Source: a virus. Taken from it: a stretch of DNA of 64,000 nt. The position numbers were made by a program, and so were the translations under genes. The notes below the pieces were generated by a model, which did not search any database, was not told the origin of the DNA, and saw only the letters and a program-made list of their open reading frames with translations. The stretch covers positions 64,001 to 128,000 of the IMG/VR virus record IMGVR_UViG_3300018055_000001. The stretch is one strand, 5' to 3'. Shown here piece after piece: positions 1 to 8,013 of this stretch; position 1 is the first letter of the stretch; the number at the start of each line of letters is the position of its first letter.

Positions 1-120
1 GATGGGTACATGCCAGAGGCGTATGTGATTGTAAGTCACCACTGGGTCAACACGGTGGGGCAAACCATTCAGGGCTTCAACCTGAATGAGCTACGAAGCG
101 CACTGGCGCTTGTGATGTAG
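1..120 (+). CDS. C-terminal end of a truncated tail-region protein
   Basis: An open frame runs from the first base of the window to a TAG at 118-120 and encodes 39 residues ending in NELRSALALVM. The start lies outside the window. The fragment is too short to assign to a family. It sits 23 bases upstream of the tail-fibre gene on the same strand, so a tail or baseplate role is an inference from position only. Confidence 0.55.
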   Translation, partial: DGYMPEAYVIVSHHWVNTVGQTIQGFNLNELRSALALVM

Positions 121-143
121 GCAGGAAGCGAAGGCGTACTCAG

Positions 144-3100
144 ATGGATCATGGGCACATTACTAAAGCAATCGGGATTCATACCATTCTTGCGTTTGAG
201 TACGCCGACGCCACCGAGCGGGAGGCTGATGGGCCATTTGCCGCTGACGAGAAAGGAAAGGCGGCACTTCAATTTGATGACGGCTCTTTTTGGCTTTTGA
301 CTGACATTTCCGGCGGCCCAAGTGCTTGGGCAGTTCTACTGACAGGTGGAGCACCGCTTGGTGGAGATCTCAACGGTACACTCCCTAATCCCCGTGTGAT
401 GGGAGTAGGAGGAAGTCAACTAGTTTCTGATGGATCTGGCTGGGCAGATGTTACTAAAGCGCCCGATCATCGAATGCGTCCCGGTAGGGCTTTGACCATA
501 GCTGCATCCTTTGGGTCTGAATTTGCTTACGATATTGATGACACCTACTCAGTAGTGGTTGGGGTTTCAGGAATTTTCTTGGTGAATATCCTCACTGGTG
601 TTGTGGAGACAATTCCAGTGCCTGGCTACGGAGTGATTCTGAATCCTACGCAGTATCAGATTATGGGCGTCGTTTATGACGGTCAACAAGACGTATGGTT
701 TTTGGGGAACAATTTCGTCGACAACGTGTTCATGCTTTGGAAATTTGCGCTAAGCACTTTCTACCTTGTGACGGGTTACCAGTTTGGTCCAGACCTTTCC
801 GATGGTTCAGTGGTGCAGGCTGCAGTCTCAGTGGCCTACGCAGACGGCTACCTTTTTGTGTCATTTCTTGATTCGACAAGTGGTAATTATAGGATTGCTC
901 AGCTAGCAGCAGGGTCTTCCTCATTCCTACGGTGCATCGACTATCCTGATCCCGCCGTTTCACTATTTGGAGCCAACATCATTGGTGGGTGGGCTAGTTG
1001 TTCCACTTCAACGCAGATGGGGAATGGCTGGGAAAATTACGTTTGGTACAGCGCTGTTGTGTCCCCCGATGGGATGGCGGCGGTTAGACTGAACCCCTCT
1101 ACTACGGTGCACCGAGTCAATGATGTCGACAATGTATTTTCAGTAGGTAGTACAGCAACGGACCAAAGCAGCATGGAAGCAATGCTGAGCAATTTGTTGT
1201 CCTACTACAACACCCATCTCGAGTACGTGAATCCGGCACCTTCCCCATATAATTGGCCAATTCACACGTACCCAGATACGTACAACCACACGTACTCGTC
1301 GCCACCCGTCGATCCTCCTGGAGGGCCATATACCAACTCGATGGCGGTCGCCAATTCTTCAAAGCAGGCACTGATCAACCATCTTTTGAATCGGGGGTCT
1401 CATTTCTATCGAGACGTTGGCGTTTGGTTGAATTTGTCGATCATTCCGGACTTGACGGATGACACTGACTTGGTGGCGCTTTTTCTCATGACCAACGCCT
1501 TGCATGAGGCGCACAACGCGCACATGTCGCAGTCCAGTCAGATTACGCACAATATTTCTCGACATCGAGATTTTGCGTCCACTTACCCCCGGCCGTTCTA
1601 CTCAGCGGGAAATTACCAGGATGGGGATTGCATCGCGGCATTCTCGTTGATGAACGACTTGGCTAACAAGTACATGCAGCATCTGACTAATCCGCATGTG
1701 CACCAGAACGATGATACGATCAACGTGATCACAGCCAGTGGTGCTTACGACCCCAATAATTGGCCTAATGTGGCCACATTCTTGATGGACATGGCGGGCG
1801 CCTTCCAGGCGCATGTTCAGAGTTCTGTGTACCACCCTACTCCTGATAATGATCATAGTTTCATTTTCTACGTGTCCGCTGATGATTGGTTTGGGATTCT
1901 CAAAGCCATCAACCACAACTTGACACAGTTTGACATGCACATCGCGTCAGGCACCTACCATGTGGCACCCGACACTGTGCATGGCATATTTGCAAATTCC
2001 TCAACTATGTCGAATGGGGTCGCGAACCTGGATCAACTGCTTATCAATCTGCAGGCGCATGCGGCTAGTACTGCATACCACTTGGTAGAAGACGTTAGTT
2101 CTTTGCCTACGCGCACAAATGACGTAACACCACATTTCCCATCACTTATGGCTCTCATCAACGATTTTGCCCACCAACTATTGGCCCATGTGCAGGAAGC
2201 TGGAGTCCACGAGCAGAATGATTATTTGACCTTGTATTACCTGACTTCTTGGACAGATCTCACGGATGACACTAACCTGCAGGACATGATTTTGACTGCA
2301 GCTAGTTTCGGGACGAATGGCTATCATGGCGGTACGGGAGGCATTATCTACGATCACTATTACGTTGGTGATCCTTCTTTGTTCGCTGGCACGTACAATG
2401 CGCACATTTCAGCGAACAGCGCGTTTTTGGAGGTTGGGGATGCAATGATACCGTCACTCCCGGCAGCAATAGTAGAGGCTATGGAGCCCATGTACTACCC
2501 AGAGTCCAGCGCGATCTTACTTCTAGGTGGACAAACCTACATGTGGATGCCCTTGCTGTACATTATTGTGAAAGAAGAACTCCCGGGTCCGTATTATCCC
2601 TACAGAGATTTTCCAGCAGGGTACATGTACGACGAGTTGGATTTGGCTTTGTCCGGTAGCGGCTATACTCCGTATGCCCCTCTTTCTGTAAGCTACAACG
2701 GTAATAGTGGTAGGCAGCAGCTGTGGGTCAATACGTCCAACTACAGCGTGAATTCGAACGTAGCCCACTTGATGGAGATAGATTACGACATAAATTGGTA
2801 CACTTTACTGCCAGCGTCCTTTCCGGTGACGTATCCGAGATCCAACTTCAATGTTGGGAGTGTCGCCACTTACCCGCAAGGCTTCGACAGCGCCCCATCT
2901 GTGCTGTTTGGGAATACTAGAACGAGTTGCATGCGCATGTTGGCGGATGATTCGGTGTATCCGCTGAATGGGGACTTCAAAATCATTCCGTTGGGAGGTG
3001 CGCTGGCATTTTCCCCTAAGCCTGATACTTCGTTTGATCCAGAGGACATGCTGTACATCAACAGGCCACCGTTTACTAAGTTGGTCGGTTACCTCTCGAT

Positions 3101-3521
3101 AGGCGCTGTGGCGGTCAATGGTGTCGGTGGTTTCATTCCTGTTCTGCCGTACATTCCTGATCTCCCGTATGGAGCAACAGATCATTCGTTCGGACTAGGT
3201 GGCGTTGTAGCTGGGTACTCTCAACTGGACGATGTCTGGATTATTCGCTTGAGCTTGGAGGCAACGGCCAGTGGAGATCACGTTAGCGCTGCGTTGTACT
3301 ACAAGCGGGATGAGGATTCTTCCTATACTGCGATACCCAATGCCTCAGTGACCAGGGATGTTCCTTCAGGCCTGTTTGGGACTGTGCCGTTGGATATCCA
3401 TATGGTGGTGAAGGGCTTGAGCTCTGCCAGATTGATCATCTTCCCGATGATTGCCGGTGGTTCGCCCCTTTATTCGGATATCGTCATATCCCGCATGTGC
3501 TTCACCGTAGAGAAGGCGTGA
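144..3521 (+). CDS. Tail-fibre-like protein with His-rich repeats
   Basis: This 1125-residue protein is probably a distal tail fibre or tail appendage. Residues 17-65 (AFEYADATEREADG and QFDDGSFWLLTD) match a module common near the start of phage fibre proteins, and LGGDLNGTLPNP at about 72-83 is the GGDL-x-GT-x-PNP element typical of fibres. Residues 340-760 hold degenerate repeats of about 50-70 residues built on LLxxxxxHxxxxxxH and D-x-x-N patterns. The remainder is rich in Tyr, Pro, Gly and Ser, as expected for beta-structured fibre domains. The start at 144 has only a weak ribosome site. The stop overlaps the next small ORF by one base (TGATG). Receptor binding is inferred from the fold class, not seen. 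Confidence 0.7.
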   Translation: MDHGHITKAIGIHTILAFEYADATEREADGPFAADEKGKAALQFDDGSFWLLTDISGGPSAWAVLLTGGAPLGGDLNGTLPNPRVMGVGGSQLVSDGSGWADVTKAPDHRMRPGRALTIAASFGSEFAYDIDDTYSVVVGVSGIFLVNILTGVVETIPVPGYGVILNPTQYQIMGVVYDGQQDVWFLGNNFVDNVFMLWKFALSTFYLVTGYQFGPDLSDGSVVQAAVSVAYADGYLFVSFLDSTSGNYRIAQLAAGSSSFLRCIDYPDPAVSLFGANIIGGWASCSTSTQMGNGWENYVWYSAVVSPDGMAAVRLNPSTTVHRVNDVDNVFSVGSTATDQSSMEAMLSNLLSYYNTHLEYVNPAPSPYNWPIHTYPDTYNHTYSSPPVDPPGGPYTNSMAVANSSKQALINHLLNRGSHFYRDVGVWLNLSIIPDLTDDTDLVALFLMTNALHEAHNAHMSQSSQITHNISRHRDFASTYPRPFYSAGNYQDGDCIAAFSLMNDLANKYMQHLTNPHVHQNDDTINVITASGAYDPNNWPNVATFLMDMAGAFQAHVQSSVYHPTPDNDHSFIFYVSADDWFGILKAINHNLTQFDMHIASGTYHVAPDTVHGIFANSSTMSNGVANLDQLLINLQAHAASTAYHLVEDVSSLPTRTNDVTPHFPSLMALINDFAHQLLAHVQEAGVHEQNDYLTLYYLTSWTDLTDDTNLQDMILTAASFGTNGYHGGTGGIIYDHYYVGDPSLFAGTYNAHISANSAFLEVGDAMIPSLPAAIVEAMEPMYYPESSAILLLGGQTYMWMPLLYIIVKEELPGPYYPYRDFPAGYMYDELDLALSGSGYTPYAPLSVSYNGNSGRQQLWVNTSNYSVNSNVAHLMEIDYDINWYTLLPASFPVTYPRSNFNVGSVATYPQGFDSAPSVLFGNTRTSCMRMLADDSVYPLNGDFKIIPLGGALAFSPKPDTSFDPEDMLYINRPPFTKLVGYLSIGAVAVNGVGGFIPVLPYIPDLPYGATDHSFGLGGVVAGYSQLDDVWIIRLSLEATASGDHVSAALYYKRDEDSSYTAIPNASVTRDVPSGLFGTVPLDIHMVVKGLSSARLIIFPMIAGGSPLYSDIVISRMCFTVEKA
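1166..2410 (+). repeat. Degenerate His-rich coding repeats in the fibre protein
   Basis: This part of the fibre gene encodes several diverged units, each with a leucine-rich helix followed by spaced histidines. Examples are LSNLLSYYNTHLEY, MNDLANKYMQHLTNPHVH, MDMAGAFQAHVQSSVYH, LINLQAHAASTAYH and INDFAHQLLAHVQEAGVH. The units share a protein pattern but have drifted in DNA sequence. Similar repeats occur in other phage fibre proteins. The regularly placed histidines could bind metal, which is inference. Confidence 0.6.
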
Positions 3522-3625
3522 TGGAGGAAGTCGTAGAGGTATGGAATTCTGATACAGGTCCCAGGCTTGTTCCGTTGAGTGAGTTTGGAGGTGGGAATTC
3601 CATCCACGTACGTTTGACTTTTTGA
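3521..3625 (+). CDS. Small ORF, 34 residues, coupled to the fibre gene
   Basis: The ATG overlaps the fibre stop codon (TGATG), which favours translational coupling. The product begins MEEVVEVWNSDTGPRLVPL and ends at a TGA at 3623-3625. No family is recognised. It is too short to judge by composition, so the overlap with the upstream gene is the main support. It could also be a chance ORF in the gap before the gene at 3727. Confidence 0.4.
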   Translation: MEEVVEVWNSDTGPRLVPLSEFGGGNSIHVRLTF

Positions 3626-3690
3626 AGAAATACCCCACGAAAAGCCTTGGGCGAGGGTTATTCGGGAAGCAAGTGTTTAGGCAGTCTTCG

Positions 3691-3699
3691 TGCTACAAT
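3691..3699 (+). promoter_or_regulatory. Possible extended -10 promoter element
   Basis: TGCTACAAT at 3691-3699 matches an extended -10 element (TGn followed by TACAAT) about 28 bases before the ATG at 3727. I see no good -35 box at the usual spacing. The same GCTAY core appears before several other plus-strand gene groups. The call rests on the motif alone. Confidence 0.3.
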
Positions 3700-3726
3700 C
3701 ATGCCCGTGCCTAAGAATGGGTTCAA

Positions 3727-4263
3727 ATGATCGTCATCCAAAAGTACTCCACGGTAGTTGAGGCCAATTTCAAAATACAAGGTGGCCTCATCGGCGGGGT
3801 ACGTACAGAGGCAGGATTTGCAGGTCTTGTAGGGTTGACACTTACTTTTTCCAATCCGAGTGGTGTATGTACTTTTGTACTAGGTGGATCTACCTCGGGA
3901 AGGCTCAGCTTTTTGGAGGTGAAGACTCAAATCGAGTCAACTCCAGGGTTGTCGAATTTAGTGGTGATGTCTGTGAACAATATGTTCGGATTCAAGCATA
4001 GAGTGAGCGGACAGTCTGTGCATCTTGATGCTTTGCTCGAACCAGCTCGGAGCATTCTAGGATTTGTCACTAATCAAGAAATTGTGGGTGTGCCGTTGAA
4101 CGGTCCAACTGGTTTTTTGCCTAGATATATCCATTTTGTATCGGAAACTGGGGCCGTCTATGTATCCACGGAGTTTACCGATGTGGCGCAAGTACAAGCA
4201 CAAGCATTTTCTGGAAGTTATGCAATTTCATTCAGTGGGGAAATCGCCACCGCAAACGGGTAA
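3727..4263 (+). CDS. Accessory virion protein, paralogue of the gene at 63791
   Basis: This 178-residue protein has no recognised family but is clearly related to the truncated gene at the right end of the window. The two share the framework YxTVxEANFKIxGGxIGGV near the N terminus and a later VKxQI segment, with differences spread along the whole overlap. The sequence is rich in beta-branched residues and glycine, with no signal peptide or membrane segment, which suits a tail or decoration component. It lies between the fibre gene and another probable structural gene and is separated from the next by three bases. Confidence 0.6.
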   Translation: MIVIQKYSTVVEANFKIQGGLIGGVRTEAGFAGLVGLTLTFSNPSGVCTFVLGGSTSGRLSFLEVKTQIESTPGLSNLVVMSVNNMFGFKHRVSGQSVHLDALLEPARSILGFVTNQEIVGVPLNGPTGFLPRYIHFVSETGAVYVSTEFTDVAQVQAQAFSGSYAISFSGEIATANG

Positions 4264-4266
4264 AAC

Positions 4267-5211
4267 GTGACGAACAAACTTCTAGCAAATTGGGCTGAGG
4301 CAGACGGTATTCCGCGGTCGATAGCTATGACGGTAGCGAGCTACGCGGAGCTCCTGGCAACCACAACATTTCCTGGCAAGAGTGCGTATGACGTGAATGA
4401 CCTGGAAAAGTTGGTGCTGTTGAGTGACTGTCAGCAAGTGTGGCGTTTGGCAGGATTTTCCCCTGCAGCATGGGATTTGGCTGATGCTGGCCCGCTTGAC
4501 CACATCGTTGATTTTGCAGTGATCGGCGTATTGGCTGGTTTGACTAATCTGCCTTCGTCAACATTCGATGTCGGATCTGGATCGTTAGCTGCTGGGAAGC
4601 GCGTGTTGTCGGCTGTAGCAGGCGGATTACTGGGTATATTTGTACTGGTAGAAAATGCCTCCAACTGGGATTTGACACGCGCGCCAGATTTGGCCGCAGA
4701 TGGACAAGTCGGAGATGCAGAAGTTATTGTTCGGTATAGCGCCTTGGGCACAGCGCTGTACTTGCAGGTTGGTACAACGCTGTCTGGGTTGAGCTACACG
4801 CGTGTCATGGGGTCCTCCCCAATTGCGACCAGTTTGGTTGCTTTTTCCCCTGGTACTCGTAACGTAGTTATTTATATGGTGCCTTCCCCCACAGGGGTTG
4901 GAAGATTTGTACTGACTCGTTGCGTTGTACGATTATCTGTTGCGTTGTCCGGGACCGGCAGCGTTTCTTTTAGTGTAGGCTCCACATCTGGGGGATTGCA
5001 AATCATCAAGGCGACGACAATCACGAGTGCAACAGCGCTCGGGGTAATAGGTGGAGAGGCCACATCTACACTTGGGACAGACATGACGACGCTCAATGCC
5101 TATGAAGCGGTGTACAATTACGGGCAGAGCATCTACGCCAATGTGACCGTAACTGGTACTGTTACCGGCGGTCAAGTAGCTATCTATTTGTACGGTCTAT
5201 TTTTGTCATGA
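4267..5211 (+). CDS. Hypothetical virion protein
   Basis: This 314-residue protein starts with GTG three bases after the previous stop. The first 100 residues look helical (EADGIPRSIAMTVASYAELL, DLEKLVLLSDCQQVWRL). Residues 110-314 are a Ser, Thr, Gly and Val-rich beta region typical of phage surface or fibre-tip proteins. No catalytic motif, signal peptide or membrane helix is seen. Position downstream of the fibre gene suggests a tail-associated role. The stop overlaps the next start by ATGA. Confidence 0.5.
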   Translation: MTNKLLANWAEADGIPRSIAMTVASYAELLATTTFPGKSAYDVNDLEKLVLLSDCQQVWRLAGFSPAAWDLADAGPLDHIVDFAVIGVLAGLTNLPSSTFDVGSGSLAAGKRVLSAVAGGLLGIFVLVENASNWDLTRAPDLAADGQVGDAEVIVRYSALGTALYLQVGTTLSGLSYTRVMGSSPIATSLVAFSPGTRNVVIYMVPSPTGVGRFVLTRCVVRLSVALSGTGSVSFSVGSTSGGLQIIKATTITSATALGVIGGEATSTLGTDMTTLNAYEAVYNYGQSIYANVTVTGTVTGGQVAIYLYGLFLS

Positions 5212-5564
5212 CTAAACTCAAGCTGATAACCTGCATGCTTCTTTTCGCGATTGTCACTTGCGAAAATACAACCAGTGCAGCAGGAACAGGTGGCTCTACT
5301 TCTACTACGGGCGGTGCAATAGGGACAGGCGGCTCAGCAGGAACAGGCGGTGCAGGAACAGGCGGCGCAACAGGTGGTGACTATGCAAGACGAAGGTATG
5401 TAGGAGTCCCCGTTCAAGGAACTAACTATTTGATGATATTTTTTCTGTATGCTTGTGCGGTTGGAGCTTCGGTAGTTTTGGTCCAATGGTGTTTTACCAG
5501 GCGTAATTCTCCCTTTCGTTTACCCGCGGGCGTTGATGCCTCCTCTAAGAAGTGTCGGAGATGA
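5208..5564 (+). CDS. Small membrane protein, candidate unimolecular spanin
   Basis: This 118-residue protein has a lipoprotein-like N terminus (basic MTKLK, hydrophobic stretch, Cys 18 in AIVTC). A Thr/Gly/Ser-rich linker follows at about 24-57, then a transmembrane helix at about 75-97 (YLMIFFLYACAVGASVVLVQW) and a basic C-terminal tail. A lipid anchor at one end and a transmembrane anchor at the other is the design of phage T1-type unimolecular spanins, which fuse inner and outer membranes at lysis. The residue before Cys 18 is Thr rather than the usual Gly, Ala or Ser, which weakens the lipobox. No holin or endolysin is seen beside it. An unrelated membrane protein is the alternative. Confidence 0.45.
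   Translation: MTKLKLITCMLLFAIVTCENTTSAAGTGGSTSTTGGAIGTGGSAGTGGAGTGGATGGDYARRRYVGVPVQGTNYLMIFFLYACAVGASVVLVQWCFTRRNSPFRLPAGVDASSKKCRR
5278..5376 (+). repeat. Short tandem repeats encoding a Thr-Gly-Gly linker
   Basis: The bases encode repeated GTGG, AGTGG and TTGG units built from near-identical 12-15 base copies such as gcaggaacaggcgg. Repeats of this kind can change length by slippage. Similar linkers follow the lipid-anchored cysteine in many secreted proteins of myxobacteria, which is a weak host hint. Confidence 0.6.
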
Positions 5565-5670
5565 GGGGCTAAAGAAAAGGGCCAAGTGTCTCCACCTGAC
5601 CCCTCTCCCCCGCGATTACGAGGGCGCCCCGATCATCGCAGGTTGTGCTCCAGCTAGGACTAGGAGGCAC

Positions 5671-5769
5671 ATGAGGAAATGCTCCGTCTTGGTCAGCATT
5701 GGTCTATGCGTTGTTTTCCATGACGTGCCTGCGCAGCCACAGTCCATGCAATGCCAAATCTGCCCCTGA
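5671..5769 (+). CDS. Small ORF, 32 residues, with signal-like N terminus
   Basis: The ATG follows a strong AGGAGG three bases upstream (aggaggcacatg), a tight spacing. The product starts MRKCSVLVSIGLCVVF, which looks like a short signal or membrane segment, and ends after four cysteines in all. It lies downstream of the spanin candidate in an otherwise gene-poor stretch and overlaps the interrupted ORF at 5751 in another frame. No family is recognised. Confidence 0.3.
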   Translation: MRKCSVLVSIGLCVVFHDVPAQPQSMQCQICP

Positions 5770-6056
5770 CGAAATATCTCCCCTTTGCACGATGCACTCA
5801 TGGTAACCTTTCCGCGTACTTGAGTGCAGTTTTCGCAATGCAGTCACACCAACTGGCATTGGCGAATTCTCTGGCGAAGTAAGTCGAGACTGGGGTCATC
5901 TTGAACCAGTACTCCAAGTTGTACGGCCAGGATCCTGAGTTGATTGTAGGGAAGGCCCAGCATGTAGCCTTCGTCTATTTCAATGGTGTCCTGAACCCTG
6001 GCACGTACGCAATTGGGCCAAGTCTCGACTCTTACGAGTTTCCCTCGTCGGGGTAG
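5751..6056 (+). pseudogene. ORF interrupted by one in-frame TAA
   Basis: One frame runs from an ATG at 5751 through 43 codons, meets TAA at 5880-5882, then stays open for 57 more codons to TAG at 6054-6056. The second half contains HVAFVYFNGVLNPGTYAIGP, which resembles the xVYxNGVLxxPGTxYxI pattern of phage fibre domains, so it looks like real protein. A TTG at 5901 could start a separate 51-residue product. The simplest reading is a decayed or nonsense-interrupted tail gene. TAA is used as a normal stop elsewhere in the window, for example at the end of the RNA polymerase gene. The tail overlaps the convergent gene at 6032 by 25 bases. Confidence 0.35.
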
Positions 6057-6703
6057 TCTTCTTCCGTTGCCGGTGGCTGGTTGGCACCAATGCTGTCCTT
6101 GAGGTTCGGGATTTCACCGAGGGCCATCTCGATGATTTCTTCACGGGACATTTGCCCTGACAGTGTGTGCTCGATTTGCAGGACGGTAAGTGCTGTGTTG
6201 AACCACAATGCCAGATTGATGCCTTCGAGGGCGTCCTGTAGCCCGACTACGGATTGGTTCGTGTCACCGAGCGCGGATTCGATGCCTTCGCAGGTCTTGG
6301 CGATGGTCTGCATCAGTTTTACGGTTCCGGCCGCGCCCGCCGCCGCTGCGGCTGTGGCAGGAGCTCGAGCTGCCGCAGGATCTTCCGCCTGTTGCTGGGT
6401 GACGGCCGGAGCAGTCTCTGTAGTCGCCGGCTTTCTTCCAGTAGCGGGCTTCCCTGTGGACGGGGTACGAGTACCAGCTGCGGCGGGTTTGCCACCTTTT
6501 CCCCCGCTCTTCAGCTTCAGCACGGCTGTCAGCAGGGCCTCCGCCTGCTTCTCATTCGGCAGTTGCATGAAGCTGGCCTTCTCAGCCTCGCTGGTGAACA
6601 TGCCGATTTCCTGCGCAAGTAGACGACCATTGAAGCGTCCAATCTTGAGCATTTCTTCTATCGTTACGGGTGCATTTTCCAAATTCAACTTGACGGCGGT
6701 CAT
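6032..6703 (-). CDS. Hypothetical protein with an Ala/Pro/Thr linker
   Basis: This 223-residue protein is the last gene of the long minus-strand replication operon. It has a helical N-terminal domain (about 1-70), a low-complexity Ala, Pro, Thr and Lys linker (about 70-125) and a helical C-terminal domain containing LMQTIAKTCEGIESALGD and LWFNTALTVLQIEHTL. No enzyme motif is visible. The overlap with the upstream gene (6700) points to coordinated expression. A role in DNA metabolism is inferred from position only. Confidence 0.55.
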   Translation of the reverse strand: MTAVKLNLENAPVTIEEMLKIGRFNGRLLAQEIGMFTSEAEKASFMQLPNEKQAEALLTAVLKLKSGGKGGKPAAAGTRTPSTGKPATGRKPATTETAPAVTQQQAEDPAAARAPATAAAAAGAAGTVKLMQTIAKTCEGIESALGDTNQSVVGLQDALEGINLALWFNTALTVLQIEHTLSGQMSREEIIEMALGEIPNLKDSIGANQPPATEEDYPDEGNS

Positions 6704-7089
6704 TTTGTTACTGGTCTCCTTATCAATCGATACGGTGCGATGAGCTTTTCAGCTTTGTGGTTTTGGACTAGACACGTGATTACTTGCACATCGATGCAAC
6801 CAAAGCACGGTCTGGGATTGGGGTTTACTGGATCTTTCAGCGCTTTGGCTGGGCATGTTATCTGGGTAGCCATCTTCTTCCATTGGTCTAGGAGAAACCC
6901 GATGAAGGCATGTCTCCAGGAGTGGATTGGATGGTCGTGCTCGTCTATCTCCGGTGGTTCTTCTGTGCCCTCTAAGTACGCTATGAGCTTTTCCCTTGGG
7001 GTCGTCGGTAGGATCAGTAGTCCCGCGTTGACGCACATTTGCTGGAGCTCGGTGTAGTTGTACTTAGAGAAGGCTGCGGGTGACAGCAT
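6700..7089 (-). CDS. Hypothetical protein with a SAP-like N terminus
   Basis: This 129-residue protein begins with a helix-turn-helix stretch (YNYTELQQMCVNAGLLILP, then REKLIAYLEG) that resembles a SAP DNA-binding motif. The C-terminal half has a cysteine pair (CFGC), a single Cys (ITC) and a basic end. I chose the ATG at 7089 because the longer frame would need a TTG one codon earlier. It overlaps the resolvase gene by 26 bases and the downstream gene by four. A nucleic-acid-binding role is an inference. Confidence 0.5.
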   Translation of the reverse strand: MLSPAAFSKYNYTELQQMCVNAGLLILPTTPREKLIAYLEGTEEPPEIDEHDHPIHSWRHAFIGFLLDQWKKMATQITCPAKALKDPVNPNPRPCFGCIDVQVITCLVQNHKAEKLIAPYRLIRRPVTK

Positions 7090-7540
7090 CAAATGGGCAG
7101 CCTTCCTCGTCTAGGTTCCAGACCCAGACGTCTGTGACGGCCGTGTCGCTAACGCGCTTCTGGCAGGTTGATATCAAGTAGGAGGAGTCATCGACTGCGC
7201 TTGCCTCGGCTATGACGTCCTCGAGAACCTTCATACGGTTGGTGACGTCGGCCTTCTTATACCGAGCCTTGGCTGTCTTTGGCCATCCTTTGTTCTCAAG
7301 ATTCTGCACCCCGAAGAGTGCAAACATGACGTATGTACCGTTCGGTTTGAACCAGCGCATTTGCTGCTGGCAGTGCCTCACCAAGTGTGCGATTGCCTCC
7401 TCCTTGAATTTTCTTCCCTCAGCAGTCAGAACCGGCACGGCAACCTTTTTCATGCCGATGTTCTTGATGACGGGCTTGTAGAGCTCGTTCACCGACGGAG
7501 GCAGCCAGGGCAATCGGAAGTGTATCAAGAATCTCTCCAA
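7064..7540 (-). CDS. rusA: RusA-like Holliday junction resolvase
   Basis: This 158-residue protein matches the RusA endodeoxyribonuclease family in length and layout. It has PPSVNELY at 14-21, the core KKADVTNRMKVLEDVI at 95-110 and VDDSS at 116-120. RusA enzymes cut four-way junctions as dimers using three aspartates. Here the first (D98) and last (D117 or D118) are present, but the position of the middle one appears to be Thr 100. The start is a TTG with no clear ribosome site, 16 bases inside the 3' end of the upstream homing endonuclease gene. It probably processes recombination or packaging intermediates. Confidence 0.75.
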   Translation of the reverse strand: MERFLIHFRLPWLPPSVNELYKPVIKNIGMKKVAVPVLTAEGRKFKEEAIAHLVRHCQQQMRWFKPNGTYVMFALFGVQNLENKGWPKTAKARYKKADVTNRMKVLEDVIAEASAVDDSSYLISTCQKRVSDTAVTDVWVWNLDEEGCPFDAVTRSLL

Positions 7541-8013
7541 TGTTGTCCATTCACTATGTGGGATATTTGGGATTGATCCACTTTGAATTGACTGGCTAGT
7601 TGAACTTGTGTCACCTTTTTGGTGGCATATCTGGCTCTTATTTTCAGCACAACGGCTTTAGTTAGCTTAGCGCTACTATTCAACTCCCCTGAATGATCTC
7701 CAGTATGTGCCCGACCTTTTGCGATTTTGTCACGCATGTTGTCCAGGTGGGTGCCCTCGAAGATATGGCTGGGGTTACAGCACGCCCTTACGTCGCATTT
7801 ATGCAGTCCATGTGGGATCGGCCAACGCCCATGTTTTAGGAAGAATGCTACCCGGTGCGCGTGCTGATATTTGCCCTCCATCTTGAAGTGCCCATAGCCA
7901 CCGGCTGTAGTGTGCGCTTTCCATAGCCAGCAGCGGGTTTTCAAAACTGGATGGATTGGGCCCAGCTTGTTGACCTTTGACCAGAATCTGTCCTGCAGGG
8001 ATAGATGAATCAT
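7525..8013 (-). CDS. HNH homing endonuclease (RFWSKVN family copy 1)
   Basis: This 162-residue protein belongs to a family with five copies in this window, all starting near RFWSKVNKxGP and CWLW. The HNH core is HRVAFFLKHGRWPIPHGLHK, then CDVRACCNPSHIFEGTHLDN, holding the zinc-binding and catalytic histidines and the final asparagines. Residues 120-160 form a helix-turn-helix (QVQLASQFKVDQSQISHI) that should give DNA specificity. It sits inside an operon between a coiled-coil protein and the resolvase, overlapping both by a few bases. It is a mobile nuclease gene, not part of the replication machinery. Confidence 0.85.
   Translation of the reverse strand: MIHLSLQDRFWSKVNKLGPIHPVLKTRCWLWKAHTTAGGYGHFKMEGKYQHAHRVAFFLKHGRWPIPHGLHKCDVRACCNPSHIFEGTHLDNMRDKIAKGRAHTGDHSGELNSSAKLTKAVVLKIRARYATKKVTQVQLASQFKVDQSQISHIVNGQHWRDS

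Noticed and set aside
5880-5882. Reassignment of TAA as a sense codon
   Set aside because: Many well-supported genes here end in TAA, including the RNA polymerase gene, so recoding of the whole genome is not supported. A single interrupted ORF is the simpler reading.
6081-6743. A 220-codon plus-strand frame over the gene at 6032
   Set aside because: It is rich in Ala, Ser, Val and Cys from reverse reading of the Ala/Pro/Thr linker. The minus-strand frame has operon overlaps on its upstream side and folded-looking ends.
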